Assembly: GCA_947493265.1 (NCBI GenBank)
Contig: CANLQL010000001.1
Span: 310,001 to 374,000 of the forward strand
Direction: 5' to 3'
Source of the DNA: an uncultured Litoreibacter sp.
GTDB lineage: Bacteria > Pseudomonadota > Alphaproteobacteria > Rhodobacterales > Rhodobacteraceae
DNA: 64,000 bases
The notes beneath the pieces are model-generated. The model saw only the letters and a list, made by a program, of their open reading frames with translations. It did no database searches and was not told the origin of the DNA. Both the position numbers and the translations under genes were made by a program. This document shows, one piece after another, positions 1 to 8,397 of this stretch (position 1 is the first letter of the stretch; each line of letters begins with the position of its first letter).

Positions 1-138
1 CCAATCCTGCCCCGCCTCATCGTCTTCAGCAATCGCAAGACAGGACGCTTCCAGCTCAGACGGATCGATGGGCTTCCCGTGTTCAGAAAGCTGGGCTTGA
101 TAGAGACGGGTTACGAAGAGGGAGGATATCTTGGACAT
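1..138 (-). CDS. Putative 2OG-Fe(II) oxygenase family protein (TIGR02466-like), N-terminal part
   Basis: The frame runs off the left edge; 46 codons are visible. It opens with ATG (complement of 136-138) and reads MSKISSLFVTRLYQAQLSEH, continuing with a ...GELEASC-type stretch and an acidic EDDEAGQDW run. This resembles the N-terminus of the TIGR02466 group of putative Fe(II)/2-oxoglutarate oxygenases common in Rhodobacteraceae. The catalytic HxD...H residues lie outside the window, so activity cannot be confirmed. It is divergent from the next gene. The family call is from remembered similarity of the N-terminus only. Confidence 0.55.
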   Translation of the reverse strand, partial: MSKISSLFVTRLYQAQLSEHGKPIDPSELEASCLAIAEDDEAGQDW

Positions 139-283
139 TGTTGGGTCACACCGTTTGTTTGTGAAGACACAGTAAAGGTCTTGAATCAGCAGCATAAGCG
201 CGAATTTCAAGCGGTTGCCAGATTTAGGTCAGAATATCGGTTTATCTAACACGAGTTCAGGAATTAGAAATTGGAATTCGATC

Positions 284-601
284 ATGAAGATTCAAAAACA
301 GCCGGACTCGTTCGATACACTTTCAGATGCAGCGAAGGTTCCCAGTCTGGAAAACCAAATCAAAATGATGGATCAGCTAGATGGCGTTTTCAGTGGGTTG
401 CACGAGCGGTTCCCGACCAATGTGAAATTCAAGCAATACTCAAAGGTTATTCGAACGTCCCGCACGATCCTCTACGATTTGTCGTCTAATCATGACAAAC
501 TTTCGCGGGAAGAGTTTGATGCCGGGATGACGAAGATCAAAGACTTGTTCACCAGCGCTGGCGCGAAGAAACAAGATTTAGTCGAATGGGGCCTCCTTTA
601 A
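284..601 (+). CDS. Hypothetical protein, 105 aa
   Basis: I do not recognise this protein. I chose the ATG at 284 because GGAA lies seven bases upstream; a TTG at 215 would add 23 residues but has no clear ribosome site. The product is soluble, mostly helical in appearance, mixed in charge (many K, D, S), with no signal peptide, membrane segment or cysteine. It sits alone between a divergent oxygenase-like gene and the ribosomal block. Its place, where L16 and other S10-operon genes would be expected, suggests an insertion, but nothing in it shows a ribosomal role. Confidence 0.6.
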   Translation: MKIQKQPDSFDTLSDAAKVPSLENQIKMMDQLDGVFSGLHERFPTNVKFKQYSKVIRTSRTILYDLSSNHDKLSREEFDAGMTKIKDLFTSAGAKKQDLVEWGLL

Positions 602-793
602 TTCCAGATCTAGCTTTGTTCATGTCGTCTCCGAAGGCTCTGCCGCACCAGCCAAGAAAAACGCCAGCTTTCCCATAAACTAAGGGTTGCAATGCTACCC
701 GCTCGGGTCTAAACGAGCCGTTCATCATGAACTCCACTGGAATCAGGGTGACCGTTCGCGGGCTCTCCAGTGTATGAAATAAAGGAAATGGCT

Positions 794-1003
794 ATGAACG
801 CCGGTGAACTTCGCGATAAGACCGCGGATCAGCTCAACGAGGAGCTGGCAAACCTGAAGAAAGAGGCATTCAACCTCCGCTTTCAGCAGGCCACAGGTCA
901 ACTTGAAAACACAGCACGTATGCGCAGCGTCAAACGCGATGCAGCCCGTGTGAAAACTATTCTGAACGAAAAGGCCCGTGCGGCTGCTGGGGAGGCGAAC
1001 TAA
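794..1003 (+). CDS. rpmC: 50S ribosomal protein L29
   Basis: L29 sits at the polypeptide exit of the 50S subunit. The 69-aa product has the family signature [21 protein letters not shown] in its middle and the normal N-terminus [10 protein letters not shown]. The ATG at 794 is used, six bases after AAAGGAA; upstream GTG (770) and ATG (788) are in frame but add non-family residues. It is the first gene of the ribosomal block here; genes S10 to L16, which normally precede it, are absent from the 200 bases upstream. The stop overlaps the start of rpsQ by one base. Confidence 0.95.
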   Translation: MNAGELRDKTADQLNEELANLKKEAFNLRFQQATGQLENTARMRSVKRDAARVKTILNEKARAAAGEAN

Positions 1004-1233
1004 TGCCAAAAAGAATTCTCTCAGGAACCGTCACAAGCAACCAGAACGAGCAGACAGTTACTGTCTCCGTAGAGCGTCGCTTCCGCCATCCCGTTCTGAA
1101 GAAGACCATTCGTAAGTCCAAGAAATACCGGGCGCACGATGAGAAGAACACATTCAATGTCGGCGATGCAGTTCGCATTCAAGAATGTGCACCAAAGTCG
1201 AAAACCAAACGCTGGGAAGTGATCGCCGAATAG
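1003..1233 (+). CDS. rpsQ: 30S ribosomal protein S17
   Basis: S17 is an early-assembly protein that binds 16S rRNA. The 76-aa product has the usual small OB-fold layout: [10 protein letters not shown] start, conserved [22 protein letters not shown] in the centre, and [18 protein letters not shown] near the end. Its ATG shares a base with the rpmC stop (TAATG), so the two are translationally coupled. A 69-base gap separates it from rplN. Confidence 0.95.
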   Translation: MPKRILSGTVTSNQNEQTVTVSVERRFRHPVLKKTIRKSKKYRAHDEKNTFNVGDAVRIQECAPKSKTKRWEVIAE

Positions 1234-1302
1234 ATCGCTTTCCGGTTTCATCGAAACCCTGGGGCTTTCAAATGAAGGTCCCCAAAGGTCGGGAGACATC
1301 AC

Positions 1303-1671
1303 ATGATCCAGATGCAGACCAATCTTGATGTTGCTGACAACAGCGGCGCACGCCGTGTTCAGTGCATTAAGGTTCTGGGTGGCTCCAAGCGTAAATACGC
1401 ATCCGTCGGCGACATTATTGTCGTGTCGGTCAAGGAAGCCATTCCACGCGGTCGCGTAAAGAAAGGTGACGTGCGTAAAGCCGTCGTCGTACGCACTGCC
1501 AAAGAAGTACGCCGTGAAGATGGCACAGCGATCCGCTTTGATCGCAATGCCGCTGTCATTCTCAACAACAACAACGAGCCGATCGGTACACGTATCTTTG
1601 GCCCAGTTGTTCGCGAGCTGCGCAGCAAGAACTTCATGAAGATCATCTCACTTGCCCCGGAGGTTCTGTGA
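1303..1671 (+). CDS. rplN: 50S ribosomal protein L14
   Basis: L14 lies at the subunit interface of the 50S particle. The 122-aa product is the standard length and shows the family start [16 protein letters not shown], the [16 protein letters not shown] motif (about residues 46-62) and the end [12 protein letters not shown]. It starts after GGGAGACATC. The next gene, rplX, begins two bases past the stop. Confidence 0.96.
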   Translation: MIQMQTNLDVADNSGARRVQCIKVLGGSKRKYASVGDIIVVSVKEAIPRGRVKKGDVRKAVVVRTAKEVRREDGTAIRFDRNAAVILNNNNEPIGTRIFGPVVRELRSKNFMKIISLAPEVL

Positions 1672-1672
1672 T

Positions 1673-1978
1673 ATGGCTGCTAAGTTGAAAAAAGACGACA
1701 AAGTTGTCGTGTTGACCGGCAAGGACAAAGGCAAAGAGGGCACAATTCTTTCTGTCGATCCAAAAGCCGGTAAAGCCGTTGTGGACGGGATCAACATCGC
1801 GATCCGTCACGTTAAGCAAAGCCAGAACGACCAAGGTGGTCGTCAGCCAAAAGCGATGCCTATTCAGTTGTCGAACCTTGCGTTGCTCGACAGCAATGGC
1901 AAAGCAACACGCGTTGGCTTCAAAATGGATGGCGACAAGAAAGTGCGCTACGCCAAAACAACAGGGGATGTGATCTGA
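1673..1978 (+). CDS. rplX: 50S ribosomal protein L24
   Basis: L24 starts 50S assembly by binding the 5' end of 23S rRNA. The 101-aa product has a KOW motif near the N-terminus ([19 protein letters not shown]) and the [14 protein letters not shown] segment typical of alphaproteobacteria. I used ATG 1673 (MAAKLKKDD), just after the rplN stop; a longer in-frame start at 1652 would lie inside rplN and add seven unrelated residues. Its stop overlaps the rplE ATG by one base. Confidence 0.95.
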   Translation: MAAKLKKDDKVVVLTGKDKGKEGTILSVDPKAGKAVVDGINIAIRHVKQSQNDQGGRQPKAMPIQLSNLALLDSNGKATRVGFKMDGDKKVRYAKTTGDVI

Positions 1979-2541
1979 TGCTTGATGAAGCAAATTATAC
2001 ACCTCGTTTGAAGGCGCTTTATGCCAGCACGATCCGTGCTGCCATGAAGGAAGAGTTCGGCTACAAGAACGACATGCAAATTCCATCCCTGGAAAAAATC
2101 GTTCTAAACATTGGCGCAGGCAAAGCGGCTGTCAAGGACAGCAAGAAGCCAGCCGGTGCAGCAGCTGATCTGACAGCAATTGCGGGCCAGAAAGCATTGG
2201 TCACACGCGCCAAGAAATCCATCGCGGGTTTCCGGGTTCGTGAAGACATGCCGCTGGGTGCGAAAGTAACGTTGCGTGGCGACCGGATGTTCGAATTTCT
2301 CGATCGTCTGATCACAATCGCTATGCCGCGTATCCGTGACTTCCGTGGTGTTTCTGGCAAAAGTTTTGACGGTCGTGGCAACTACGCCATGGGCCTGAAA
2401 GAGCACCTCGTTTTCCCAGAGATCGACTTCGACAAGATCGACGAGAACTGGGGCATGGACATCGTAATCTGCACCACCGCATCTACCGACGCGGAAGCGA
2501 AGAGCCTGTTGAAAGCTTTCAACATGCCCTTCAACAGCTGA
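1978..2541 (+). CDS. rplE: 50S ribosomal protein L5
   Basis: L5 binds 5S rRNA and contacts P-site tRNA. The 187-aa product has the expected length and blocks: YTPRLKALY start, [11 protein letters not shown] (about residue 40), [16 protein letters not shown]-like segment and the C-terminal [19 protein letters not shown]. The ATG overlaps the rplX stop (TGATG), giving coupling. Confidence 0.96.
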   Translation: MLDEANYTPRLKALYASTIRAAMKEEFGYKNDMQIPSLEKIVLNIGAGKAAVKDSKKPAGAAADLTAIAGQKALVTRAKKSIAGFRVREDMPLGAKVTLRGDRMFEFLDRLITIAMPRIRDFRGVSGKSFDGRGNYAMGLKEHLVFPEIDFDKIDENWGMDIVICTTASTDAEAKSLLKAFNMPFNS

Positions 2542-2562
2542 TCCGCGGGAAGGACCTAAGAC

Positions 2563-2868
2563 ATGGCTAAAAAAGCAATGATCGAACGCGAAAAGAAGCG
2601 GGAACGTCTGGTAAAGAAATACGCTGCCAAACGTGCTGCACTGCTCGCAATCGCAAATGACAAAGACAAACCAGCGGAAGAGCGTTTTAAAGCGCGCCTG
2701 AAACTGGCTGAACTGCCGCGGAACTCTTCGGCAACTCGTCTTCACAACCGTTGTCAGCTGACCGGTCGTCCTCACGCTTACTACCGTAAGCTGAAGATCT
2801 CCCGGATCGCGCTGCGGGAACTGGGCTCAAACGGCCAGATCCCCGGTATGGTTAAATCAAGCTGGTAA
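2563..2868 (+). CDS. rpsN: 30S ribosomal protein S14
   Basis: S14 is a head protein of the 30S subunit. The 101-aa length and lack of CxxC pairs mark the zinc-free (C-minus) form. The conserved end [16 protein letters not shown]-like segment appears here as [16 protein letters not shown] followed by [11 protein letters not shown]. It starts 21 bases after rplE behind GGGAAGGACC. Confidence 0.96.
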   Translation: MAKKAMIEREKKRERLVKKYAAKRAALLAIANDKDKPAEERFKARLKLAELPRNSSATRLHNRCQLTGRPHAYYRKLKISRIALRELGSNGQIPGMVKSSW

Positions 2869-2880
2869 GGAGGGCATAAA

Positions 2881-3273
2881 ATGAACGATCCAATCGCAGA
2901 TATGCTCACACGTATCCGGAACTCTCAAATGCGCGGCAAATCGACAGTGGAAACACCTGCGTCGAAACTGCGTGCCTGGGTTCTCGATGTGCTGGCAGAC
3001 GAGGGCTACATTCGTGGCTACGAGAAAACCACTGGCAAAGACGGTCACCCGGCTTTGAACATTGAGCTGAAATACTACGAAGGCACGCCTGTTATTCGTG
3101 AAGTGAAGCGGGTTTCCAAACCCGGTCGTCGCGTTTACGTCGGTGCCAAAGACATCCCAACGGTTCGTCAGGGCCTGGGTGTGTCGATTGTCAGCACACC
3201 ACAAGGTGTGATGTCGGATGCAAACGCTCGCGCCAAAAACGTTGGTGGCGAAGTGCTTTGCACAGTCTTCTAA
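2881..3273 (+). CDS. rpsH: 30S ribosomal protein S8
   Basis: S8 binds helix 21 of 16S rRNA and in many bacteria represses its own spc operon. The 130-aa product begins [17 protein letters not shown] and ends [22 protein letters not shown], with the core [13 protein letters not shown] segment; all match the family. It starts 12 bases after rpsN with AAGGAGGGC just upstream, a strong ribosome site. Whether S8 regulates this shortened operon cannot be judged from sequence. Confidence 0.96.
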   Translation: MNDPIADMLTRIRNSQMRGKSTVETPASKLRAWVLDVLADEGYIRGYEKTTGKDGHPALNIELKYYEGTPVIREVKRVSKPGRRVYVGAKDIPTVRQGLGVSIVSTPQGVMSDANARAKNVGGEVLCTVF

Positions 3274-3284
3274 GGAGCGCTTAG

Positions 3285-3818
3285 ATGTCTCGTATTGGTA
3301 AAAAACCGGTCGATCTTCCATCCGGCGTCACCGCGACTGTGTCCGGCCAAAGCATCGAAATCAAAGGCCCAAAAGGAACACGTTCCTTCACGGCAACTGA
3401 TGATGTGACAATGACTGTGGAAGACAATGCAGTCTCTATCATGCCGCGCGGTATGTCGAAGCGTGCACGCCAGCAGTGGGGCATGAGCCGCACTATGGTT
3501 GCAAACCTCGTCACCGGCGTCACCGATGGTTTCAAGAAAGAGCTTGAGATCAACGGCGTTGGTTACCGGGCTCAGATGACAGGCAACGTCCTGAAACTGA
3601 ACCTTGGTCTGTCCCATGACGTGAATTTCGACGTGCCGGAGGGTGTCACAGTGACTGCCCCGAAGCAGACTGAAATCATCGTTGAAGGCATTGATGAACA
3701 ACTCGTCGGTCAAGTTGCGGCAAACATCCGCGCTTGGCGTAAGCCAGAGCCCTACAAAGGCAAAGGCATCAAGTACAAAGACGAGTACATCTTCCGCAAA
3801 GAAGGGAAGAAGAAGTAA
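3285..3818 (+). CDS. rplF: 50S ribosomal protein L6
   Basis: L6 lies near the sarcin-ricin loop. The 177-aa product is full length, starting [15 protein letters not shown] and carrying the C-terminal RNA-binding signature [15 protein letters not shown]. Two tandem L6 folds are expected at about residues 10-80 and 90-165. The stop shares a base with the rplR ATG (TAATG). Confidence 0.96.
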   Translation: MSRIGKKPVDLPSGVTATVSGQSIEIKGPKGTRSFTATDDVTMTVEDNAVSIMPRGMSKRARQQWGMSRTMVANLVTGVTDGFKKELEINGVGYRAQMTGNVLKLNLGLSHDVNFDVPEGVTVTAPKQTEIIVEGIDEQLVGQVAANIRAWRKPEPYKGKGIKYKDEYIFRKEGKKK

Positions 3819-4177
3819 TGGCCAATAGCAAACGTGATCTGTTCATCAAACGCCGTCTGCGCGTTCGGAACAAACTTCGCAAAGTGAACGCGGGGCGCAT
3901 GCGTCTTTCTGTTCACCGCTCAAACAAGAACATCTCAGTTCAGCTGATTGATGATGTTGCTGGCACAACAGTCGCGTCTGCCTCCACTTTGGAGAAGGCG
4001 CTGGGCGTTGTTGGCAAAAACAACATCGAAGCGGCGACAAAAGTCGGTGCTGAGATCGCGAAGCGCGCCAAAAAAGCTGGCGTGACGGAAGCGTATTTTG
4101 ACCGTGGCGGTTTCCTGTTTCATGGGAAAGTCAAAGCGGTTGCTGAAGCTGCCCGCGAAGGTGGTTTGAAAATCTAA
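3818..4177 (+). CDS. rplR: 50S ribosomal protein L18
   Basis: L18 binds 5S rRNA with L5. The 119-aa product begins [20 protein letters not shown] and ends [20 protein letters not shown], the usual family blocks. It is coupled to rplF by a one-base overlap. A 108-base gap with two weak GC hairpins follows before rpsE, the largest gap inside the block. Confidence 0.96.
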   Translation: MANSKRDLFIKRRLRVRNKLRKVNAGRMRLSVHRSNKNISVQLIDDVAGTTVASASTLEKALGVVGKNNIEAATKVGAEIAKRAKKAGVTEAYFDRGGFLFHGKVKAVAEAAREGGLKI

Positions 4178-4285
4178 GCGTAAGGGGCGTGGCTTTTGTC
4201 GCGCCCTTTCGATGATCGGGGGGTGTTTCGCACCCACTGCGATTGAAGAAACCGGCGTTCGCGCCACGACATAAAGGACTGCCAA

Positions 4286-4864
4286 ATGGCAAGAGAACCA
4301 GGACGGGGCCGCCGCGATCGCGACGAAACTCCAGAATTTCAGGATCGCTTGGTTGCAATCAACCGCGTATCCAAAACAGTTAAAGGCGGTAAGCGCTTTG
4401 GCTTCGCAGCCCTTGTGGTTGTTGGCGACCAAAAGGGCCGCGTCGGCTTTGGCAAAGGTAAAGCGAAAGAGGTCCCAGAGGCCATCCGCAAAGCCACAGA
4501 ACAAGCCAAGCGCCAGATGGTCCGCGTACCACTGCGTGAAGGTCGTACGTTGCACCACGATACAGCTGGCCGTCACGGCGCTGGTAAAGTCGTTATGCGC
4601 ACAGCACCGCAAGGTACTGGTATCATCGCAGGTGGTCCAATGCGGGCCGTATTCGAAATGCTCGGTGTACAGGACGTTGTTGCGAAGTCTATCGGCTCGC
4701 AGAACCCTTACAACATGATCCGTGCCACGCTGGACGGCCTCGTGAACGAAGCCTCCCCACGTATGGTTGCGCAACGTCGCGGCAAGAAAGTTGCCGACAT
4801 CCTGCGCACGCAGGACGGTCCAAAAGTAGACGGTGATCAAGCGCCCGTCGTTGAGGAGGCCTGA
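4286..4864 (+). CDS. rpsE: 30S ribosomal protein S5
   Basis: S5 takes part in decoding accuracy and mRNA entry. The 192-aa product has the double-stranded RNA-binding N-terminal domain ([20 protein letters not shown], about residues 27-46; [15 protein letters not shown]) and the C-terminal domain with [20 protein letters not shown]. The charged N-terminal tail ([12 protein letters not shown]) is normal for alphaproteobacteria. The start follows AAAGGACTGCCAA. rpmD follows five bases after the stop. Confidence 0.96.
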   Translation: MAREPGRGRRDRDETPEFQDRLVAINRVSKTVKGGKRFGFAALVVVGDQKGRVGFGKGKAKEVPEAIRKATEQAKRQMVRVPLREGRTLHHDTAGRHGAGKVVMRTAPQGTGIIAGGPMRAVFEMLGVQDVVAKSIGSQNPYNMIRATLDGLVNEASPRMVAQRRGKKVADILRTQDGPKVDGDQAPVVEEA

Positions 4865-4869
4865 GTCAC

Positions 4870-5061
4870 ATGGCTAAGAAAACAATCGTCGTTAAGCAGA
4901 TCGGGTCTCCGATCCGTCGTCCGGCCAAACAGCGCGCAACGCTTGTTGGTTTGGGCTTGAACAAGATGCACCGCACTCGCGAGTTGGAAGACACACCTTC
5001 CGTGCGCGGCATGGTCGCTTCAATTTCTCACATGGTTGAGATCGTCGAAGAAAAAGGCTGA
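4870..5061 (+). CDS. rpmD: 50S ribosomal protein L30
   Basis: The 63-aa product has the L30 core: [19 protein letters not shown] at the start, then [18 protein letters not shown]. It is the last gene of the ribosomal block. In most bacteria rplO (L15) and secY follow directly; here a strong terminator follows within 24 bases and then an unrelated gene. Those partners must be elsewhere in the genome. Confidence 0.95.
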   Translation: MAKKTIVVKQIGSPIRRPAKQRATLVGLGLNKMHRTRELEDTPSVRGMVASISHMVEIVEEKG

Positions 5062-5084
5062 TGCTTGCATCATATGATTTCAAG

Positions 5085-5120
5085 AGCGCCCCGCGGGAAA
5101 CTGCGGGGCGCTTTTTGTTT
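5085..5120 (+). terminator. Rho-independent terminator after rpmD
   Basis: Perfect 10-bp stem AGCGCCCCGC (5085-5094) and GCGGGGCGCT (5103-5112) around an 8-base loop, followed by TTTTGTTT. It ends the ribosomal operon here and isolates it from the downstream transporter gene. Confidence 0.9.
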
Positions 5121-5236
5121 GGTGACAGGGTAAGTAAGGCCAAGAAGTTCTATTGGTCGCGCTTACGAACCTTGCCAGAAATATCAAAGCGTGAAACCTA
5201 CGAGTAAGCTTTGCGATCTAGACCTTCAGAAGCCGG

Positions 5237-6259
5237 ATGTTCATGATCCATATCGGTTCAACTTTTGCAATTTCGCTACTTGGCGTTTGGGCCTTCCATT
5301 GGCTTTCGCTCCCCTTGCCATGGTTGCTTGGGCCAATTTCGGCATGCCTGGTGGCCGCATTGCTGGGCGTCCCACTTGCTGGAATACGACCCCTTAACGA
5401 AAGTATGCGGACTATTCTGGGTGTGGCTGTCGGGGCTACATTCACCCCAGCTTTGCTTCTATCGATGGTGGGTATGTGGCCAACCTTGCTGCTTATCCCT
5501 GTGATGACAGTCTGTATCGGGTTGCTTGGGGTGCCCTATTTCCACCGGCTCTGGAAATATGATTTCCCGACAAGTTACTACGCAGCCATGCCCGGTGGAC
5601 TGCAAGATATGCTCGTCTTTGGGGAAGAGGCCGGGGCGAATGTCCGCACCCTATCTTTGATCCATGCAACCCGGGTTTTGGTCGTCGTTGTCGCGCTGCC
5701 TGTATTGTTGCATTTGATCTGGGACGCGGATCTCAGCAACCCGCCAGGCGTTCCGGCGTCTCAGATTTCCATAGCTCAGCTTTTGATTATGGTGGCGTGT
5801 GCATTTGTGGGCTGGCGCGTGGCGAAACGTGTGGGGATGTTTGGGGCGTCGATCCTCGGACCCCTCATTCTTGCAGCGGTCGCAGCCCTTGCAGGCATCC
5901 TGCAGCATCGTCCCCCGGTTGAGGCGATCTGGGCCGCACAGTTCTTCATCGGCATGTCGGTAGGCGTCAAATATGCTGGGATCACCATGGCCGAGGTGCG
6001 CCGCGATCTGGTCGCAGGCGCAGGGTTCTGCGGCATTCTGATCTTATTGACGCTGGTTTTCGTTGAGGTGATTTATGCGTTCGGTCTCGCACCGGGGCGG
6101 GAAGCGTTGCTTGCTTTTGCGCCGGGTGGTCAGGCCGAGCTGACTGTTCTGGCGTTAATCGTTGGCGCAGATATGGCCTTTGTGATAGCGCATCATGTTC
6201 TGCGAATTTTCGTCGTGATCTTTGGCGCACCGATCTTCGCCAAATTGTTCAAGCACTAG
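5237..6259 (+). CDS. AbrB/PF05145-type integral membrane protein
   Basis: The 340-aa product is almost wholly hydrophobic, with about ten predicted membrane spans arranged as two similar halves, as in the AbrB-duplication membrane family (often mislabelled ammonia monooxygenase or regulator). The motifs PLPWLLGPISACLVAALLG and AAMPGGLQDMLVFGEEAGA, echoed near the end by AFAPGGQAELTVLAL, are family features. Substrate is unknown. The start may be 5237 or the ATG at 5243. It stands alone and is convergent with the cysteine synthase gene. Confidence 0.8.
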   Translation: MFMIHIGSTFAISLLGVWAFHWLSLPLPWLLGPISACLVAALLGVPLAGIRPLNESMRTILGVAVGATFTPALLLSMVGMWPTLLLIPVMTVCIGLLGVPYFHRLWKYDFPTSYYAAMPGGLQDMLVFGEEAGANVRTLSLIHATRVLVVVVALPVLLHLIWDADLSNPPGVPASQISIAQLLIMVACAFVGWRVAKRVGMFGASILGPLILAAVAALAGILQHRPPVEAIWAAQFFIGMSVGVKYAGITMAEVRRDLVAGAGFCGILILLTLVFVEVIYAFGLAPGREALLAFAPGGQAELTVLALIVGADMAFVIAHHVLRIFVVIFGAPIFAKLFKH

Positions 6260-6283
6260 CAACGAAAACGGACCAGCGAAGAA

Positions 6284-6306
6284 GGGCCACCCTTTATAGG
6301 TGGCCC
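6284..6306. terminator. Stem-loop between convergent genes
   Basis: GGGCCACC (6284-6291) pairs with GGTGGCCC (6299-6306) around a 7-base loop. It lies between the ends of the AbrB-type gene and the cysteine synthase gene and could serve both strands. The U-run is poor on both strands, so terminator strength is uncertain. Confidence 0.5.
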
Positions 6307-6340
6307 GAAAAGCGGTGTGAATGTCTTCCGCCTTGGCTGC

Positions 6341-7423
6341 CTATGACATCTGATATCCCGGTGTCGATTTTGAGATTTCTATTTCGGCGTCGTCCATATC
6401 TTCGACAATCTCGTCAAAAAGCGGCGTGGACAAATACCGTTCTCCGGTATCTGGCAGCATGCACAAAATCGTTGCGCCTTCTGGCGCAGTCTTGGCGATC
6501 TCTTGCGAAACCGCGAAGGTCGATCCGCCTGAAATGCCCGTCAGGATACCTTCTTGCGCGGCAAGTTTTCGCGCCCAGGCAATGCCGTCCGGACCAGCAA
6601 CGGGAAGCAACTGATCATAGTATTTTTGGTCAAGCCCTTCCTGCAGAACTGCCGGGATGAAGTCAGGTGTCCAACCTTGGATCGGATGAGGTTCAAACGC
6701 GCTATGGCTTTCGGCAGGCGCACCGGTTTCCGTGCGCGATTGCGCAACACCACTTCCAACCAGTTGGGCATTTGCGGGCTCTGTCAGGATAATTTTTGTG
6801 TCTGGGCGTTCCTTGCGGATGACGCGACCAAGCCCTGTCACTGTTCCACCTGTGCCGTAGCCTGTAATAATGTAGTCTAGCCGTTTGTCTTTGAAATCAC
6901 TCAGAATTTCTTGTGCGGTAGTGGCTTCGTGAATATCGGCATTCGCGGTCGTTTCAAACTGAGACGCCAGGAACCAACCATTGGATTCGGCCAGCTCAAC
7001 CGCCTTCTGATACATCCCGAAGCCTTTTTGGGCCCGCGGGGTCAGCACAACTTTTGCACCGAACATCCGCATTAATTTACGCCGTTCCACCGAGAAACTG
7101 TCTGCCATGGTGACAACAAGCGGGTAGCCCTTTTGTGCGCAAACCATTGCCAGCCCGATACCAGTATTTCCAGATGTGGCTTCAACCACGGTCTGACCAG
7201 GTTTCAGCGTTCCTGCTCGCTCCGCGGCTTCGATGATATTCAGCGCAAGACGGTCTTTGACCGATGCCGCTGGATTGAAGAATTCTGCTTTCACGAAAAG
7301 GTCGATGCCCTTTGGTGCAAGATTGTTGATGCGGATCGTGGGAGTGTCGCCAACCGTATCAAGAACAGAATTAAAGATTTTTCCACGTCCGGTTGTGCGC
7401 CGGATCGATTTTTCAGATGCCAT
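6341..7423 (-). CDS. cysK: Cysteine synthase (O-acetylserine sulfhydrylase), PLP-dependent
   Basis: Replaces the acetyl group of O-acetylserine by sulfide to make cysteine. The 360-aa product has the PLP lysine in NPAASVKDR (about residue 55), the substrate loop EATSGNTGIGLA and the phosphate-binding GYGTGGTVTGLG. The start at ATG 7423 follows GAAAGGAC; a longer frame to 7510 adds 29 residues of no family character. It is longer than the usual 310-320 residues, with an acidic tail (FDEIVEDMDDAEIE). Monocistronic by context; paralogues acting on other nucleophiles are possible. Confidence 0.9.
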   Translation of the reverse strand: MASEKSIRRTTGRGKIFNSVLDTVGDTPTIRINNLAPKGIDLFVKAEFFNPAASVKDRLALNIIEAAERAGTLKPGQTVVEATSGNTGIGLAMVCAQKGYPLVVTMADSFSVERRKLMRMFGAKVVLTPRAQKGFGMYQKAVELAESNGWFLASQFETTANADIHEATTAQEILSDFKDKRLDYIITGYGTGGTVTGLGRVIRKERPDTKIILTEPANAQLVGSGVAQSRTETGAPAESHSAFEPHPIQGWTPDFIPAVLQEGLDQKYYDQLLPVAGPDGIAWARKLAAQEGILTGISGGSTFAVSQEIAKTAPEGATILCMLPDTGERYLSTPLFDEIVEDMDDAEIEISKSTPGYQMS

Positions 7424-7567
7424 CGGAAAGTCCTTTCGGAGTCTGGTTTGCCAGAGATCAAGGAGCTGAGTCCCCAACGCCATTGTTTTATGTTTTGCCG
7501 AATTGCTCAAGCGCTTTACGAGTGCGCGGACGGATCGCGACCCAATGCGCCAAGACGTTGCGTGGCG

Positions 7568-8326
7568 CTATCCTTGCATCACCGCACCGGGTTCACCCCA
7601 ACCCAGATCAACCGAAAGGCGTTCCGCAAGTTTTGCGATCTTCGGACCGATTTCGGACCGAAATTGATCCGTAAAGACCCGCATCGACCCGGTTGCCCCG
7701 ATCGACATCGTCGCACCGGGGCCAGTGGGTGAAAGCGGCGCGGCGACCGAACACATGCCACGCTCAATCTCTTCGACGCATTCGGCATAACCTCGAACGC
7801 GGATCGTTTCGAACTCCGCCTCCAGATCCTCAACCTTTGTCAGCGTAAATTCAGTATAGGCCTTCAAGCGACCTTCCATATCCTTCGACGTCAACAGTTC
7901 TGGTGAAAAGGCAGCGACAGCTTTGGAACAGGAACAGGCATGAAGCGGACGTTTCCCGACGCCTGGATGAAGGAAAGAGACCCCAGTATCTGGCGTCTCG
8001 ACGTGGATGATTTCAACCGATTGGCCACGCAAGCGGGACAGAAAAAACGCGACACCATGCGCGTTGGCAGCTTGCTTGAGTTTCGGCGCGATTACCTCAA
8101 GCAACACCTGGTCCGTGTTTTCGCTTTGGGTAATTCGCCTGAGGCGGGTGCCAATCGCGAACTCGCCCCGTGCAACTGGGTCTAGTAGTCCAGCCCCGAC
8201 AAGGTCCTGCACCAATCGATAGGCGGACGGCTTTGGCAGGTCGGAATGCGCACAGATATCTGCGACCGTCGCAGTTCCTTTCTGCCCAACCACTTCCAGA
8301 ATAAGCGTCAACCGTTCGAGATGCAT
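7568..8326 (-). CDS. IclR-family transcriptional regulator
   Basis: The 252-aa product has an N-terminal winged helix-turn-helix (about residues 4-60; GTATVADICAHSDLPKPSAY) and a C-terminal IclR effector domain (about 75-240; PLHACSCSKAVAAF, GYAECVEEIERGMCSVAAPL). IclR proteins bind small acids and often control the divergent operon. Here it is divergent from the methanethiol-oxidase-like operon, with a short gap containing an inverted repeat, so that operon is its likely target. The ligand is unknown. Confidence 0.88.
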   Translation of the reverse strand: MHLERLTLILEVVGQKGTATVADICAHSDLPKPSAYRLVQDLVGAGLLDPVARGEFAIGTRLRRITQSENTDQVLLEVIAPKLKQAANAHGVAFFLSRLRGQSVEIIHVETPDTGVSFLHPGVGKRPLHACSCSKAVAAFSPELLTSKDMEGRLKAYTEFTLTKVEDLEAEFETIRVRGYAECVEEIERGMCSVAAPLSPTGPGATMSIGATGSMRVFTDQFRSEIGPKIAKLAERLSVDLGWGEPGAVMQG

Positions 8327-8332
8327 GTTTCA

Positions 8333-8384
8333 CCTTGCGAGACTACAATTATCGATATACGAGAAAGAGAACGTTGTCGCAAGG
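8333..8384. promoter_or_regulatory. Intergenic inverted repeat between iclR-type gene and mtoX-like operon
   Basis: CCTTGCGA (8333-8340) and TCGCAAGG (8377-8384) form perfect 8-bp arms 36 bases apart; between them lies a self-complementary TATCGATA core. The right arm overlaps the ribosome site of the downstream gene (AAGGGAGGAA). A candidate operator for the neighbouring IclR regulator; this assignment is inference. Confidence 0.4.
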
Positions 8385-8397
8385 GAGGAACTTGAGG

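Noticed and set aside
720-732. GTTCAT-C-ATGAAC palindrome upstream of rpmC
   Set aside because: Short and single; no regulator or second copy seen, so not called an operator.
770-793. Longer rpmC starts (GTG 770, ATG 788)
   Set aside because: The L29 family begins MNA/MKA-ELR; AAAGGAA is placed correctly only for ATG 794.
4178-4285. Possible S8-type regulatory stem or promoter in the rplR-rpsE gap
   Set aside because: Only imperfect GC stems are visible and no promoter boxes or S8 target-like helix could be made out.
3935-4840. 301-codon frame antisense to rplR and rpsE
   Set aside because: Both sense genes are certain ribosomal proteins; the antisense product has no recognisable domain.
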